Made by a program: the position numbers and the translations under genes. 64,000 nt of DNA from NCBI GenBank assembly GCA_965205545.1, contig OZ242170.1, positions 2,790,001 to 2,854,000 of the forward strand. Reading direction: 5' to 3'. Origin of the DNA: Bin55 sp965205545 (lineage in GTDB: Bacteria > Pseudomonadota > Gammaproteobacteria > Pseudomonadales > Azotimanducaceae). Below the pieces are notes generated by a model. The model saw nothing but the letters and a program-made list of their open reading frames with translations. It was not told where the DNA came from and did not search any database. Position 1 is the first letter of the stretch. Every line of letters starts with the position of its first letter. Positions 17,787-26,196 of this stretch are shown one piece after another.

Positions 17787-20117
17787 CTAAGCAGCGCTGA
17801 CGATTTTTCGTTCAAGCAATTCGCCTATCGTCGCCTCGTTGTACCCCAATTCGTCCAACAGACTCATTGTGGAACCGCCCGCAGCTTCAGTACCAGAATA
17901 GGGACTGTCGTCAAACACTGACATTGGACCGAGGCGTTTGTATTCTCCCCACTCGGGATGTACAGCGTTGACGAGAATGCCTTCGGCTTGGACATGCTCA
18001 TCATCCATAAAGAAGTTTGGAGGGACCTTGCCACTGGCCTCAACACAACCAATTCCCACTTTCGTGAGCTGTCTCTCCCACGCAAGCGTTGAATCGGAAA
18101 GAAATGTCTGCTCGAGGCGATTGCTCAGGTCGTTCTGATCGAGGTCTATCTTCATGTGTTGTGCAAAACTCTCTCTTTCACGTTCGCCTACGACGGCCAA
18201 GAATATCCATCCATCCTGAGTTTCATACAAACGGTAGAGTGGCCCATGCCCATATCCATTGGAGTCCACTTCCGGTCGAGCGGGTTTACCAGGATAGCCG
18301 ATGAAATCGTCCCAGTTTGCGTAGGCATTGGCTCCAAACATATCGACGAAGATCTTTTGTCCGTGACCAAAAGCATTGCGTGCACATAGCCCCAAAACTG
18401 CAGTTGTAGCGATTACCATGGATGTGTTGGGATCGGGATTCACCTCATTGGCGCGGAGTAGTTTTCGTGCCAATTTCCGCGTTTCCACGTTGTCAAGTTG
18501 CTCGTTAGGATCCGGGATTTCTCCTATCTGCCAGAGAACTCCCCCTAGCGCAGCGCCAGGGATTGGATGAGTTGACGGGCGCTTTGCCCCAGGACCGTAG
18601 GGGCCATAGCCATTCGCGGAAATGTAAATGAGCTTGGGGTTGATCTTCGACAGGGTCTCGTAGCCGATTCCGAGCTTCTCAGGCACGCCCATTCTGTAGT
18701 TGTGGAGAAGAACGTCCGCGTTTGCGGCGAGGCGTTGAGCAATCTCCTGTCCCTCAATGGACTTGAGGTCGATGCAAATCGATTCTTTGCCCGTATTGCA
18801 CTTTGATGCACCGAGAGCCCGCATCATTCCTCTAAATGGATCGCCTGCTGGAGGCTCGATCTTTATCACTCGAGCACCGAGGTCTGCCAATGTAGAGGCG
18901 GCCAGCGGTGCGGCAATAATCGTGGCACTCTCGACGATCGTAACACCTTCCAATGGGCGGGAGGGGGTTTGAGTCGAATTGCCCAATTTGGAGGGCGAGC
19001 GGCCAGTGAGATCCGAGACGGTGACATCGACAATGGAATCGCCGACGCAGCCAGGGGTTTCCGTAAGGTTTGCAAGCAATCCAAGTTGCTTGCAATTGCC
19101 CTTTGTTACGACATGTCCATTTTGAACGACGTCGAGATCGTCAAGGGCCTCCTGCGAGGATTGATAGGGGTGCGCGGCAACTTGACCGTCTGAGATGTAG
19201 TGATGCATCCACTCATCGAGAGTTCGCGTTTGCATGTGTTCAAGCATTGTGTCGCGAAAACTTTCTAATGTTTCACGATCCCAACGAAAAGGATCTCCTT
19301 TGTACTTGGGGTCCGAGAACACGTACTCGAATCCGCTAGCGCGGAAAAAATTGTCCAGCATATGAGGCAACAGATTTCCCATTTGCAGCCACTTGCCATC
19401 TTTAGTACGCACAGGGTGGTAATTCAGTGTTGGCATAGACAGAGATCGATCTCGTTCAACGTTGGGACGCTGCACGATTCCCTTGTCGTATAGTTGAGGC
19501 AATGCGGAGACTCCCATTTCATAGGGGATCATTCCCCTCAGCAGTGAAGTCTCGAATGACAGACCCTTCCCAGTCCTTCTCCTGCAATCGAGAGAACTCA
19601 ACATTCCTGCCGCTAGAGTCTGTGATGTGGCGTGAACACCGACTTGCAGGGCGGCGTAATTTGGTCCTTCGCGATCGGCAACCCCGGCAAAGTTCATCAT
19701 TCGGCCAGACTTAGCAGCAACTAGCGCTTCGTAACCTGGATAGTGGGAATAAGGTCCTTTCTCGCCAAAACCCGACACACTTCCGTATACAAGGTCGGAC
19801 CTAACTTCATGGAGAGACGCGACATCCAATCCCAAGTCCTTGCGTTTTTCTGCACGCAAAGTAGTCATGACTCCATCCGCTGTGTCGATGATCAAAGATC
19901 GCAGTTCCCCTAGCTTCTTGGCGTTCCGCAAGTCCACTGTCACACGTCGTTTTCCTCTCGTCCAAAGACGGTAGGCTGGCATGAAAGCAAATCGGTCACC
20001 ACCTGGTGGATCGATCTTGATAACGTCCGCACCAAAGTCCGCAAGCACCATGCCCGCTAGACCTGTAATGGGTCCATTGCCAAGTTCAATGACGCGATAG
20101 GACTCTAGCGGTTTCAA
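17787..20117 (-). CDS. Two-domain CaiB/BaiF (family III) CoA-transferase-like protein
   Basis: The 776-residue product has two tandem class III CoA-transferase domains. Each opens with the family nucleotide/CoA-binding style segment: LADFGADVIKIDPPGGD at about 25-41 and LADLGARVIKIEPPAGD at about 410-426. Single-domain relatives are about 400 residues, so this is a fusion or internal duplication. The catalytic aspartate normally sits in a segment like YDxxxQAxSG. Here the equivalents read YEALVAAKSG (Glu130) in the first domain and STHPIPGAALG (His517) in the second, so neither half shows a standard Asp. The gene lies 118 nt downstream of the MarR gene on the same strand, so the two may be co-transcribed. 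The role may be CoA transfer to an organic acid or a non-catalytic derivative. Confidence 0.85.
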   Translation of the reverse strand: MKPLESYRVIELGNGPITGLAGMVLADFGADVIKIDPPGGDRFAFMPAYRLWTRGKRRVTVDLRNAKKLGELRSLIIDTADGVMTTLRAEKRKDLGLDVASLHEVRSDLVYGSVSGFGEKGPYSHYPGYEALVAAKSGRMMNFAGVADREGPNYAALQVGVHATSQTLAAGMLSSLDCRRRTGKGLSFETSLLRGMIPYEMGVSALPQLYDKGIVQRPNVERDRSLSMPTLNYHPVRTKDGKWLQMGNLLPHMLDNFFRASGFEYVFSDPKYKGDPFRWDRETLESFRDTMLEHMQTRTLDEWMHHYISDGQVAAHPYQSSQEALDDLDVVQNGHVVTKGNCKQLGLLANLTETPGCVGDSIVDVTVSDLTGRSPSKLGNSTQTPSRPLEGVTIVESATIIAAPLAASTLADLGARVIKIEPPAGDPFRGMMRALGASKCNTGKESICIDLKSIEGQEIAQRLAANADVLLHNYRMGVPEKLGIGYETLSKINPKLIYISANGYGPYGPGAKRPSTHPIPGAALGGVLWQIGEIPDPNEQLDNVETRKLARKLLRANEVNPDPNTSMVIATTAVLGLCARNAFGHGQKIFVDMFGANAYANWDDFIGYPGKPARPEVDSNGYGHGPLYRLYETQDGWIFLAVVGERERESFAQHMKIDLDQNDLSNRLEQTFLSDSTLAWERQLTKVGIGCVEASGKVPPNFFMDDEHVQAEGILVNAVHPEWGEYKRLGPMSVFDDSPYSGTEAAGGSTMSLLDELGYNEATIGELLERKIVSAA

Positions 20118-20235
20118 AAGCGACTCCTAAGGAAACGTACAAACGCAACGGCTGCTGCATGTATTGGGTGCAGGAAAGAAGAATGCATGATACAAACGAA
20201 GCATTTTGGCGAATTGGGTTTGGTGTCGGCTCAAT

Positions 20236-20691
20236 TCAAACTGAGCGCAGCTCGTCTACGCCTTCTTGCAGTTTGTGGATCAACTTGTCCAAGTTTGATT
20301 GCTCCCGAGCATTGAGTACCTGTAGAAATTGACGTTCAAATTCCAATGCCATCGGGACTATTTGCTCATATACACTCCTTCCGCTCGCGGTCAAATGCAG
20401 ATGGGAAACGCGGCGGTCTATGGCTGAAGCACTCTTGGAAATTAGCTTCTTGTTCGCGAGATTGCGCACTGTTCGTGACACGGTAACTTTGTCCATGGCT
20501 GTCCTCTGAACAATCTGGCTGCTGGTGAGACCAGGAGATTCACCAAGCACTGCAATGGCGCGCCATTCCGGAATCCGAATACCGAAAGATTCGCTGTAGC
20601 TAGTAGCGATCAAAGCGCTAATGGAGTTGGTAAGCACTGAAAGCCGATACGGCAGAAACTCTTGAAGCGTCAAATTTGATTTTTGTTTCAT
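20236..20691 (-). CDS. MarR-family transcriptional regulator
   Basis: The product is 151 residues from the ATG at 20691; a TTG two codons upstream is an alternative. It has the MarR winged-helix layout: an N-terminal dimerisation helix, a helix-turn-helix around SSQIVQRTAMDKVTVSRTV, a wing with SAIDRRVSHLHLTASG (the family DxRxxxxxLT motif), and a C-terminal dimerisation helix. It is divergent from hpd-hmgA with only 40 bp between starts, and an inverted repeat sits in that gap. It is therefore the likely local repressor of the homogentisate genes, of itself and perhaps of the CaiB gene downstream. The effector cannot be told from sequence; an aromatic acid intermediate would fit the family. 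Confidence 0.9.
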   Translation of the reverse strand: MKQKSNLTLQEFLPYRLSVLTNSISALIATSYSESFGIRIPEWRAIAVLGESPGLTSSQIVQRTAMDKVTVSRTVRNLANKKLISKSASAIDRRVSHLHLTASGRSVYEQIVPMALEFERQFLQVLNAREQSNLDKLIHKLQEGVDELRSV

Positions 20692-20712
20692 TTGCAACTA
20701 TATTTACTGCAA
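20692..20712. promoter_or_regulatory. Candidate MarR operator between marR-like gene and hpd
   Basis: TTGCA (20692-20696) and TGCAA (20708-20712) form an inverted repeat with an A+T-rich 11-base centre. It lies in the 40-bp gap between divergent starts and touches the start of the regulator gene. MarR proteins usually bind 16-20 bp imperfect palindromes in such gaps. Assignment rests on position and symmetry. Confidence 0.5.
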
Positions 20713-20731
20713 CAGACAGCCTAAGAAAGCT

Positions 20732-21781
20732 ATGACCAACAATCTTATAGGAACAGACGGTTTCGAATTCGTTGAGTTTACAAGCCCGAACCCTGATCGA
20801 TTGCGCGAAGGATTCGAGAAGCTTGGATTCTCGCTTATTGGAACGCATCGTCGAAAGGAAGTGCAACTATTCCGTCAGAACGACATCCACTTTATCTTGA
20901 ATCGCGAACCGAATAGCTCTGCGGCGTCATTTGCGGAGCAGCACGGCGACTCGGCAAATGCAATGGCTTTTCGCGTGTTGGATGCGGAGAGAGCAATGAA
21001 ACTCGCCATTGAGCGAGGTGCAACACCAGTCAAGTCGGATGTCGGACCGATGGAGCTATCCATTCCAGCAGTGGCTGGAGTAGGAGGTTCACTGATCTAC
21101 TTGGTTGATCGCTACGGTGACAACTCCATATACGACGTGGACTTTGTTCTAGATTCAGCAAGCATTCAAGATTCGGTCGGTCCCTTGTCTCATGTCGATC
21201 ACCTAACCCACAATTTAGAACGCGGAAACTTGAGAAAGCTGGCGGATTTCTACGAACGCGTGTTCGATTTTCACGAAGCTCAAAGGTTTCAAATCCACGG
21301 TGCTCAAACTGGATTAGTGTCCAAGGCGATGACTGGAGCATGCGGCAAAGTCCGGATTCCATTGAACGAGTCTGCGGACGACCAATCTCAAATTGAGGAG
21401 TTCCTGCAGCGATATCACGGGGAGGGAATTCAGCACATTGCTCTGCATACCGACGATATCTATTCCGCGGTCGACACGTTGACACGCAATGGAGTTGAGT
21501 TTCAGTCTACGCCGGACACTTATTACGAAATGCTGGGTGAACGCGTAAAGGATCATGGCCAAGATGTTCAAGCAATGCAAGAACGACAGATTCTCATTGA
21601 CGGCTCGCCGGATGAAGGATTCTTGCTACAAATATTCACCCAGGACATGGTTGGACCGATCTTCTTCGAGATCATCCAACGGTTGGGAAACAAGGGTTTT
21701 GGCGAGGGCAATTTTCAAGCGTTGTTCGAGAGCATCGAACGAGATCAACAACGACGAGGAGTACTAAATGAAACCGTTTAA
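20732..21781 (+). CDS. hpd: 4-hydroxyphenylpyruvate dioxygenase
   Basis: The 349-residue protein is of full length for bacterial HPPD. It converts 4-hydroxyphenylpyruvate to homogentisate in tyrosine catabolism using Fe(II) and O2 in the cytoplasm. Two vicinal-oxygen-chelate domains are visible (about 10-135 and 150-320). The three iron ligands sit in their family motifs: His157 in VDHLTHN, His235 in IQHIALH and Glu313 in FFEIIQR. The gene overlaps the next gene, hmgA, by 14 bases, so the two are translationally coupled. The start ATG is preceded by a weak AAGAAAG. Divergent control by the adjacent MarR protein is likely. Confidence 0.95.
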   Translation: MTNNLIGTDGFEFVEFTSPNPDRLREGFEKLGFSLIGTHRRKEVQLFRQNDIHFILNREPNSSAASFAEQHGDSANAMAFRVLDAERAMKLAIERGATPVKSDVGPMELSIPAVAGVGGSLIYLVDRYGDNSIYDVDFVLDSASIQDSVGPLSHVDHLTHNLERGNLRKLADFYERVFDFHEAQRFQIHGAQTGLVSKAMTGACGKVRIPLNESADDQSQIEEFLQRYHGEGIQHIALHTDDIYSAVDTLTRNGVEFQSTPDTYYEMLGERVKDHGQDVQAMQERQILIDGSPDEGFLLQIFTQDMVGPIFFEIIQRLGNKGFGEGNFQALFESIERDQQRRGVLNETV

Positions 21782-22892
21782 TGCAACATGGCAGCAAGGT
21801 AGAACCTCGCGCCAAGCTCATCGAGACCTTCCCGCTGGAACGTTCGAACGCGAGTTGGGAAGAGAAGGTTTCAATGGGCCGTCGGCACGTTTGTATCATC
21901 GAAGACCACCGACGGGTTGGGTTTCCGTTGATGGTCCATTGCGACCACGAGCGTTTGATCTCAATATCGCAGATGCATCCCAAGACCCTTGGCAGGGGAC
22001 CACCATTCTGAAGAATGCGTACGTCCGAATAGCGATCTGGACGATGTCGGAGTCAATGCAATCCCTTTGTCGCGACGCAGATGGTGATCTGACCATTTTT
22101 GTCCACGAGGGCCACGGCGACTTTTTCTGCGACTTTGGACATATGCAGGTGCGTACCGGCGACTACGTAGTGGTTCCACGTGGAACCATGTGGAGACTGG
22201 AGAGCTCCGGAGAAGTCCGAACATTGCTCATCGAAGCAATTGGAGCGCAAATTCAACTTCCCGATCGAGGCCTGTTGGGTCCGCATGCCATCTTCGATCC
22301 CGCCAGTTTGGACACGCCTGCATTGAATGACAGGTTCGCAGATCAGCAGCAGGACGATTCAATTTGGGTTGTTAAAGTCAAGAAGCATGGAGAGGTGACG
22401 ACGCTAACCTATCCCTACAATCCGCTCGATGCTGTGGGTTGGACTGGTGACCTCGCACCTGTACGTATCAATGTTCGTGATTTGCTACCGATAAACAGCC
22501 ACCGCTACCACCTGCCCCCTTCGGTTCACGCCACTTTCGCGAGTGATCGATTCTTGATCAGCACGTTCGTGCCTCGCCCCTTTGAATCAGACGAAACTGC
22601 GATCAAGATTCCTTTCTTTCACAACAACGAAGACTATGACGAAGTGTTGTTCTATCACGATGGCGACTTCTTCAGTCGCGACCACATCGACGCTGGCATG
22701 ATGACGCTCCACCCAGGTGGGATAACTCATGGCCCGCATCCCGGTGCGCTTACGCGAATGTTCGAGCAACCAGACACACATACCAACGAAGTTGCTGTAA
22801 TGGTGGACGCACGTGACCCTTTGGAGGTGTGCGCAACCGAGTACGAAATTGAGGGCTATGCCACGAGCTGGTTAGGAGCAGATGGCAAGTAA
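21768..22892 (+). CDS. hmgA: Homogentisate 1,2-dioxygenase family protein
   Basis: The 374-residue cupin-type protein opens the ring of homogentisate to maleylacetoacetate. Visible family segments are DGDLTIFVHEGHG (105-117), HNNEDYDEVLFYHDG (285-299) and HPGGITHGPHPG (315-326), which carry the likely iron ligands His285, Glu292 and His321. It belongs to the shorter bacterial branch; the well-studied enzymes are about 430-450 residues. A GAGGAG ribosome-binding site precedes the ATG, which overlaps the end of hpd. No maleylacetoacetate isomerase or standard fumarylacetoacetase follows; a FAH-superfamily gene lies convergently only 7 bp away. Substrate assignment leans on the hpd coupling. Confidence 0.9.
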   Translation: MKPFNATWQQGRTSRQAHRDLPAGTFERELGREGFNGPSARLYHRRPPTGWVSVDGPLRPRAFDLNIADASQDPWQGTTILKNAYVRIAIWTMSESMQSLCRDADGDLTIFVHEGHGDFFCDFGHMQVRTGDYVVVPRGTMWRLESSGEVRTLLIEAIGAQIQLPDRGLLGPHAIFDPASLDTPALNDRFADQQQDDSIWVVKVKKHGEVTTLTYPYNPLDAVGWTGDLAPVRINVRDLLPINSHRYHLPPSVHATFASDRFLISTFVPRPFESDETAIKIPFFHNNEDYDEVLFYHDGDFFSRDHIDAGMMTLHPGGITHGPHPGALTRMFEQPDTHTNEVAVMVDARDPLEVCATEYEIEGYATSWLGADGK

Positions 22893-22899
22893 AGATCGG

Positions 22900-23544
22900 T
22901 TAGGTAACGGTAAACTCTATCGATCCTAGAGGTCCGTAGTCGGCAAGGTAGTGTCCACGCTCTGCAGGATGGATACCACCGCAAGCTCCAGTAATCAATA
23001 GCATCCCTTCCCTTATGCTCCTGTTTCGATGCGATGCTTCAGCAAGCATCCACTCGAGCGCATGGGAAGGTCCTCCTAGAGCATCGGCTAGACTGGTTTC
23101 GCACACAGGTTCGCCGTCTCGAGTGAGTTTGACTGACAGTGAATCGTAGTCGTCGCGCAACGGGCCAAAAGTTCCAACAATGTACCGGTCTGCTCCAACA
23201 TTAATCGCTGCGACATTTGCCCCTTTTGCGTCGTCTGGGTTGCCCCAGGACAGAAAGGGAACTTCGATCACTGGACCTGCAGATGTTGGATTGCCATCCT
23301 CATCCACGATCAGTCCGATTTCACATTCCAGACTTACACCTGGCTTTGAGGGGAACTCGGTTCCCGATTCCAGTCGACCCCACGAATAGAGCGATCCAAT
23401 CAGAGGATGCGTTAACCCGAACAGCTTCTGTGGACCGGGCGCCGTCATCCCGGCCTTGAGTCCAGCCGTGGGTCCTTCGCTAATGAAATCCACCAATTGC
23501 TTTTGCGTGGCGTAAGCTTCGTCTAGGCTCATGCCCTTGGGCAT
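22900..23544 (-). CDS. FAH-superfamily protein, 2-keto-4-pentenoate hydratase/4-oxalocrotonate decarboxylase type
   Basis: From the ATG at 23544 the product is 214 residues. It matches the MhpD/XylI-type fold: SLDEAYATQ near the start, the metal-site segment LECEIGLIVDE, and the C-terminal stretch LITGACGGIHPAERGHYLADYGPLG. Relatives carry about 30-40 residues before the LDEAY motif. Here the frame stays open upstream through ILNTLVANIAHAIRSKSPLPL, and a GGAGGG site lies right behind the upstream stop codon. Translation may therefore start at the CTG at 23604 (or ATT at 23607). It follows the acyl-CoA dehydrogenase gene directly and should be co-transcribed with it. The reaction is probably hydration or decarboxylation of a 2-keto acid; a fumarylacetoacetase-like role beside hpd-hmgA is possible but unproven. 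Confidence 0.8.
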   Translation of the reverse strand: MPKGMSLDEAYATQKQLVDFISEGPTAGLKAGMTAPGPQKLFGLTHPLIGSLYSWGRLESGTEFPSKPGVSLECEIGLIVDEDGNPTSAGPVIEVPFLSWGNPDDAKGANVAAINVGADRYIVGTFGPLRDDYDSLSVKLTRDGEPVCETSLADALGGPSHALEWMLAEASHRNRSIREGMLLITGACGGIHPAERGHYLADYGPLGSIEFTVT

Positions 23545-23613
23545 AAGAGGTAGAGGGCTTTTGCTGCGAATTGCGTGCGCGATGTTAGCTACTAGCGTGT
23601 TCAGAATACCCTC

Positions 23614-24870
23614 CTAGTTGCCAAAGTCCCACGATTCGCCTGCGTGATATCGACGTAGCACGTTCTTTGCAATCAAGATTTTGTGCACCTCGTCAGGACC
23701 ATCTGCAATGCGAAGCGTTCTCGCCCCGGTGTACATGTCCGCAAATGGATAGTCGCCTGAAACGCCGGCTGCTCCGTAGACTTGAATGGCTCGATCAACC
23801 ACTCGGTGGTAAGCCGCTGGCACGTAGACTTTGATGGAGGATATGTCGGTTCTGGAGTCCGCTCCTGCTTCCATCTTCTGCGCGCAATCGACAACCATCA
23901 GTCGAGACGATTGGATGTCCATATAGGAGTCAGCGATAAATCCTTGCATAAACTGCTTGTGTTCCAGGGTTTCGCCACCATGAACTTTTCGCTTTATGAT
24001 TCGATCAACCATCAAGTCAAAGCATCGCCACATGGCGCCGACGGAGTTCATGCAGTGATAGATGCGACCCGCACCGAGCCGATCCTGAGCCGCTTGATGT
24101 CCCGTGCCCGTTTGTCCTAGCTGATTTTCCTTTGGTACGCGAACGTTTTCGTACTTGATCTCGCAATGGCTTGACCGTTTGCCCCATACCGGGACTCCCC
24201 GAATGATGTTGACTCCTGGAGTCTTGCGAGGAACGATTATTTGCGTCATTTTTTCATTCGCGCCGCTTGGATCGTCAGGGTCCGCTGTTCTACACATGAC
24301 AATGTAGAAATCGGCAGCATGTCCATTAGACGTGAACCACTTGTGACCATTGATGACCCATTCGTCTCCTTCCAACACCGCCCGTGTGGTAAGAGAACGC
24401 GGATCGGATCCAGGATTCATGGGTTCTGTCATGGAGAAGCCTGATTGCATGCGCCCTTCGGTTAGAGGCAGCAGCCATTTCTGGTGCTGCTCCGTCGTTC
24501 CATACTTGACAAGAATCTTCTGGTTTCCTGAATTGGGTGCAACCACGCCGAATAGAGAAGCTGCCCCAGGAGCATAGGCAAGCACTTCGTTCATGTAGGC
24601 ATGCTGCATGAAGCTCAGGCCCATGCCGCCAAATTCAGGGGGCAAATGGGGTGCCCAGAGCTTGGCTTTCTTGACTTCGTTCTGAACGTTTCGTCGCAGA
24701 TCCGCTGCTTCTGTCTGAGCTTCCTGGGATGGTGCCGAACCATCTAATCTCCGAGCCCATAGTTTGTCTTCGTAGGGAAGAATGTGCTGGTTGACTATTT
24801 CAGCGGTAGCCAATCGAACCTCATTTACTTCATCGTTCAGCGTTGGAACTGGCCGTACATTCATCGGCAT
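23614..24870 (-). CDS. Acyl-CoA dehydrogenase
   Basis: The 418-residue flavoenzyme oxidises acyl-CoA to enoyl-CoA. Family layout is intact: an N-terminal helical domain with LPPEFGGMGLSFMQH, a middle beta domain with the FAD-binding signatures SGFSMTEP and HKWFTSNGHAADFYIVM, and a C-terminal helical domain ending in YGAAGVSGDYPFADMYTGARTLRIADGPDEVH. The catalytic base position cannot be settled by eye. The TIADGPDEVH-type ending resembles the ACAD10/11 and long-chain branches. The gene is divergent from the MBL hydrolase at 25030 and leads directly into the FAH-superfamily gene. Confidence 0.92.
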   Translation of the reverse strand: MPMNVRPVPTLNDEVNEVRLATAEIVNQHILPYEDKLWARRLDGSAPSQEAQTEAADLRRNVQNEVKKAKLWAPHLPPEFGGMGLSFMQHAYMNEVLAYAPGAASLFGVVAPNSGNQKILVKYGTTEQHQKWLLPLTEGRMQSGFSMTEPMNPGSDPRSLTTRAVLEGDEWVINGHKWFTSNGHAADFYIVMCRTADPDDPSGANEKMTQIIVPRKTPGVNIIRGVPVWGKRSSHCEIKYENVRVPKENQLGQTGTGHQAAQDRLGAGRIYHCMNSVGAMWRCFDLMVDRIIKRKVHGGETLEHKQFMQGFIADSYMDIQSSRLMVVDCAQKMEAGADSRTDISSIKVYVPAAYHRVVDRAIQVYGAAGVSGDYPFADMYTGARTLRIADGPDEVHKILIAKNVLRRYHAGESWDFGN

Positions 24871-24935
24871 GTCTGTCTCTCCGATCTATCCATATTGCAC
24901 GGTTGGGCATCGAAAAATGCGCCGTTTCCGTGCGA

Positions 24936-24963
24936 GGGTAAATGTTACCCGCACTCATATAAT
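24936..24963 (+). promoter_or_regulatory. -10 element with adjacent inverted repeat in the acyl-CoA dehydrogenase/MBL gap
   Basis: GGGTAA (24936-24941) and TTACCC (24945-24950) form a perfect 6-bp inverted repeat with a 3-nt centre. Eight bases downstream lies a consensus -10 hexamer TATAAT (24958-24963), reading toward the MBL gene. No good -35 hexamer is present; the repeat occupies that position. This is the arrangement of a regulated promoter where a dimeric regulator covers the -35 region. Confidence 0.5.
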
Positions 24964-25029
24964 GTGCAACCGAAATGTTGCGGTGGCCTTGGTACGCCGG
25001 GCCGCTCGAGAGTTCTAGAACCCAACCCC

Positions 25030-26193
25030 ATGCGGCAGATTTCGCACCGGACCAATCAGCAGCGCGACCTGCGGTACCCCTACAAACAGCATCCGACCCA
25101 AGGCACTACACGCACCGTTGCGCCTGGCGTCGCCTGGCTCACTATGCCGATGGGCGGATCGCTGAATCACATCAACTTGTACTTGCTGGAAGATGACGAT
25201 GGATGGTTCGTGGTTGACACGGGTCTGGGCAACGAGCAAACGCGGTCACTTTGGGAGACGGTCTTCGAAAATTCCTTGAAAGGCAAGCCAGTGATCGGCG
25301 TCATCTGCACGCACATGCATCCCGACCACATAGGTCAGGCTGGCATGATTACCGACCGGTTTCACATTCCCCTCTACATGACACGTTCCGAGTACTATCA
25401 GGCTCGTTCGATGTTCGCTATGGGCACAACTCCCTCGAGGGGATGGCAAGGTATGGAGTTCTACGTCAGAGCCGGTTTCGATTCTGCAGCAATGCAAGAA
25501 GCGGGGGCAAAATGGAGAAAGAGATTCGCCGTTCGAAATAAGGAAAGCGCCCAAACCAACGACAGTTGGACTCAAAGTTCCTTTCCAATGAGCTATCGCC
25601 GATTGGAACACGGTGAAGTATTGACGATTGGGGGCCACGACTGGCAGATACTGGTTGGTTCTGGCCACTCTCCGGAGCATGCCTGCCTGCACTGCAAGAG
25701 CCTAGGAATCTTGATTTCTGGAGATCAGATCCTTCCGATAATCACATCGAATGTAAGTGTCTATCCGACGGAGCCCGAAGCTAATCCACTGAAGGTGTGG
25801 ATCGAATCACACGATAGATTTTTGGAATTGCCGGCCGAAACCTTTGTGCTTCCCGCGCATAACCTTCCCTTTTTGGGAGTTCGAGAGAGATTGCGGGACC
25901 TAATCAACCACCACGAAGACCGCATGCTAGCGATTGAGGAGCACTGCATTCAACCAAGAACTGCGCGCGATCTCCTCCCTACGCTCTTCAAGAGAAAATT
26001 GAGTGGCGCACAGCAAATGATGGCGCTAGGAGAAGCGATAGCTCATTGTCACTTGCTCATGCACCGCAATCGACTAGAGCGCAGTTTGGGACGTGATGGA
26101 AAGTACTGGTTCACGTCCATTGATCCAGACTTGAGCCGTCGAGCGCATCCTGGTCGACACGACGAGCCCGACGACACACCAATGTTGGTTTGA
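25030..26193 (+). CDS. MBL-fold metallo-hydrolase
   Basis: I place the start at the ATG at 25030 (387 residues). The open frame continues 82 codons upstream, but that part overlaps the promoter region and has no family resemblance. The metallo-beta-lactamase motif THMHPDH at 94-100 supplies His95, His97, Asp99 and His100 for two metal ions. Further metal-site segments are GSGHSPEHACLHC and ISGDQILP. The C-terminal helical part (VLPAHNLPF onward) resembles the LACTB2/glyoxalase II-like branch. Such proteins hydrolyse thioesters, lactones or similar bonds. Neighbours handle acyl-CoAs, so a thioesterase-like role is a reasonable inference. A small membrane-protein gene follows after 3 nt. Confidence 0.88.
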   Translation: MRQISHRTNQQRDLRYPYKQHPTQGTTRTVAPGVAWLTMPMGGSLNHINLYLLEDDDGWFVVDTGLGNEQTRSLWETVFENSLKGKPVIGVICTHMHPDHIGQAGMITDRFHIPLYMTRSEYYQARSMFAMGTTPSRGWQGMEFYVRAGFDSAAMQEAGAKWRKRFAVRNKESAQTNDSWTQSSFPMSYRRLEHGEVLTIGGHDWQILVGSGHSPEHACLHCKSLGILISGDQILPIITSNVSVYPTEPEANPLKVWIESHDRFLELPAETFVLPAHNLPFLGVRERLRDLINHHEDRMLAIEEHCIQPRTARDLLPTLFKRKLSGAQQMMALGEAIAHCHLLMHRNRLERSLGRDGKYWFTSIDPDLSRRAHPGRHDEPDDTPMLV

Positions 26194-26196
26194 GAA

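Noticed and set aside
24784..25029. N-terminal extension of 82 codons on the MBL hydrolase.
   Set aside because: It spans the divergent promoter and the start of the opposite gene, and its sequence does not resemble the family.
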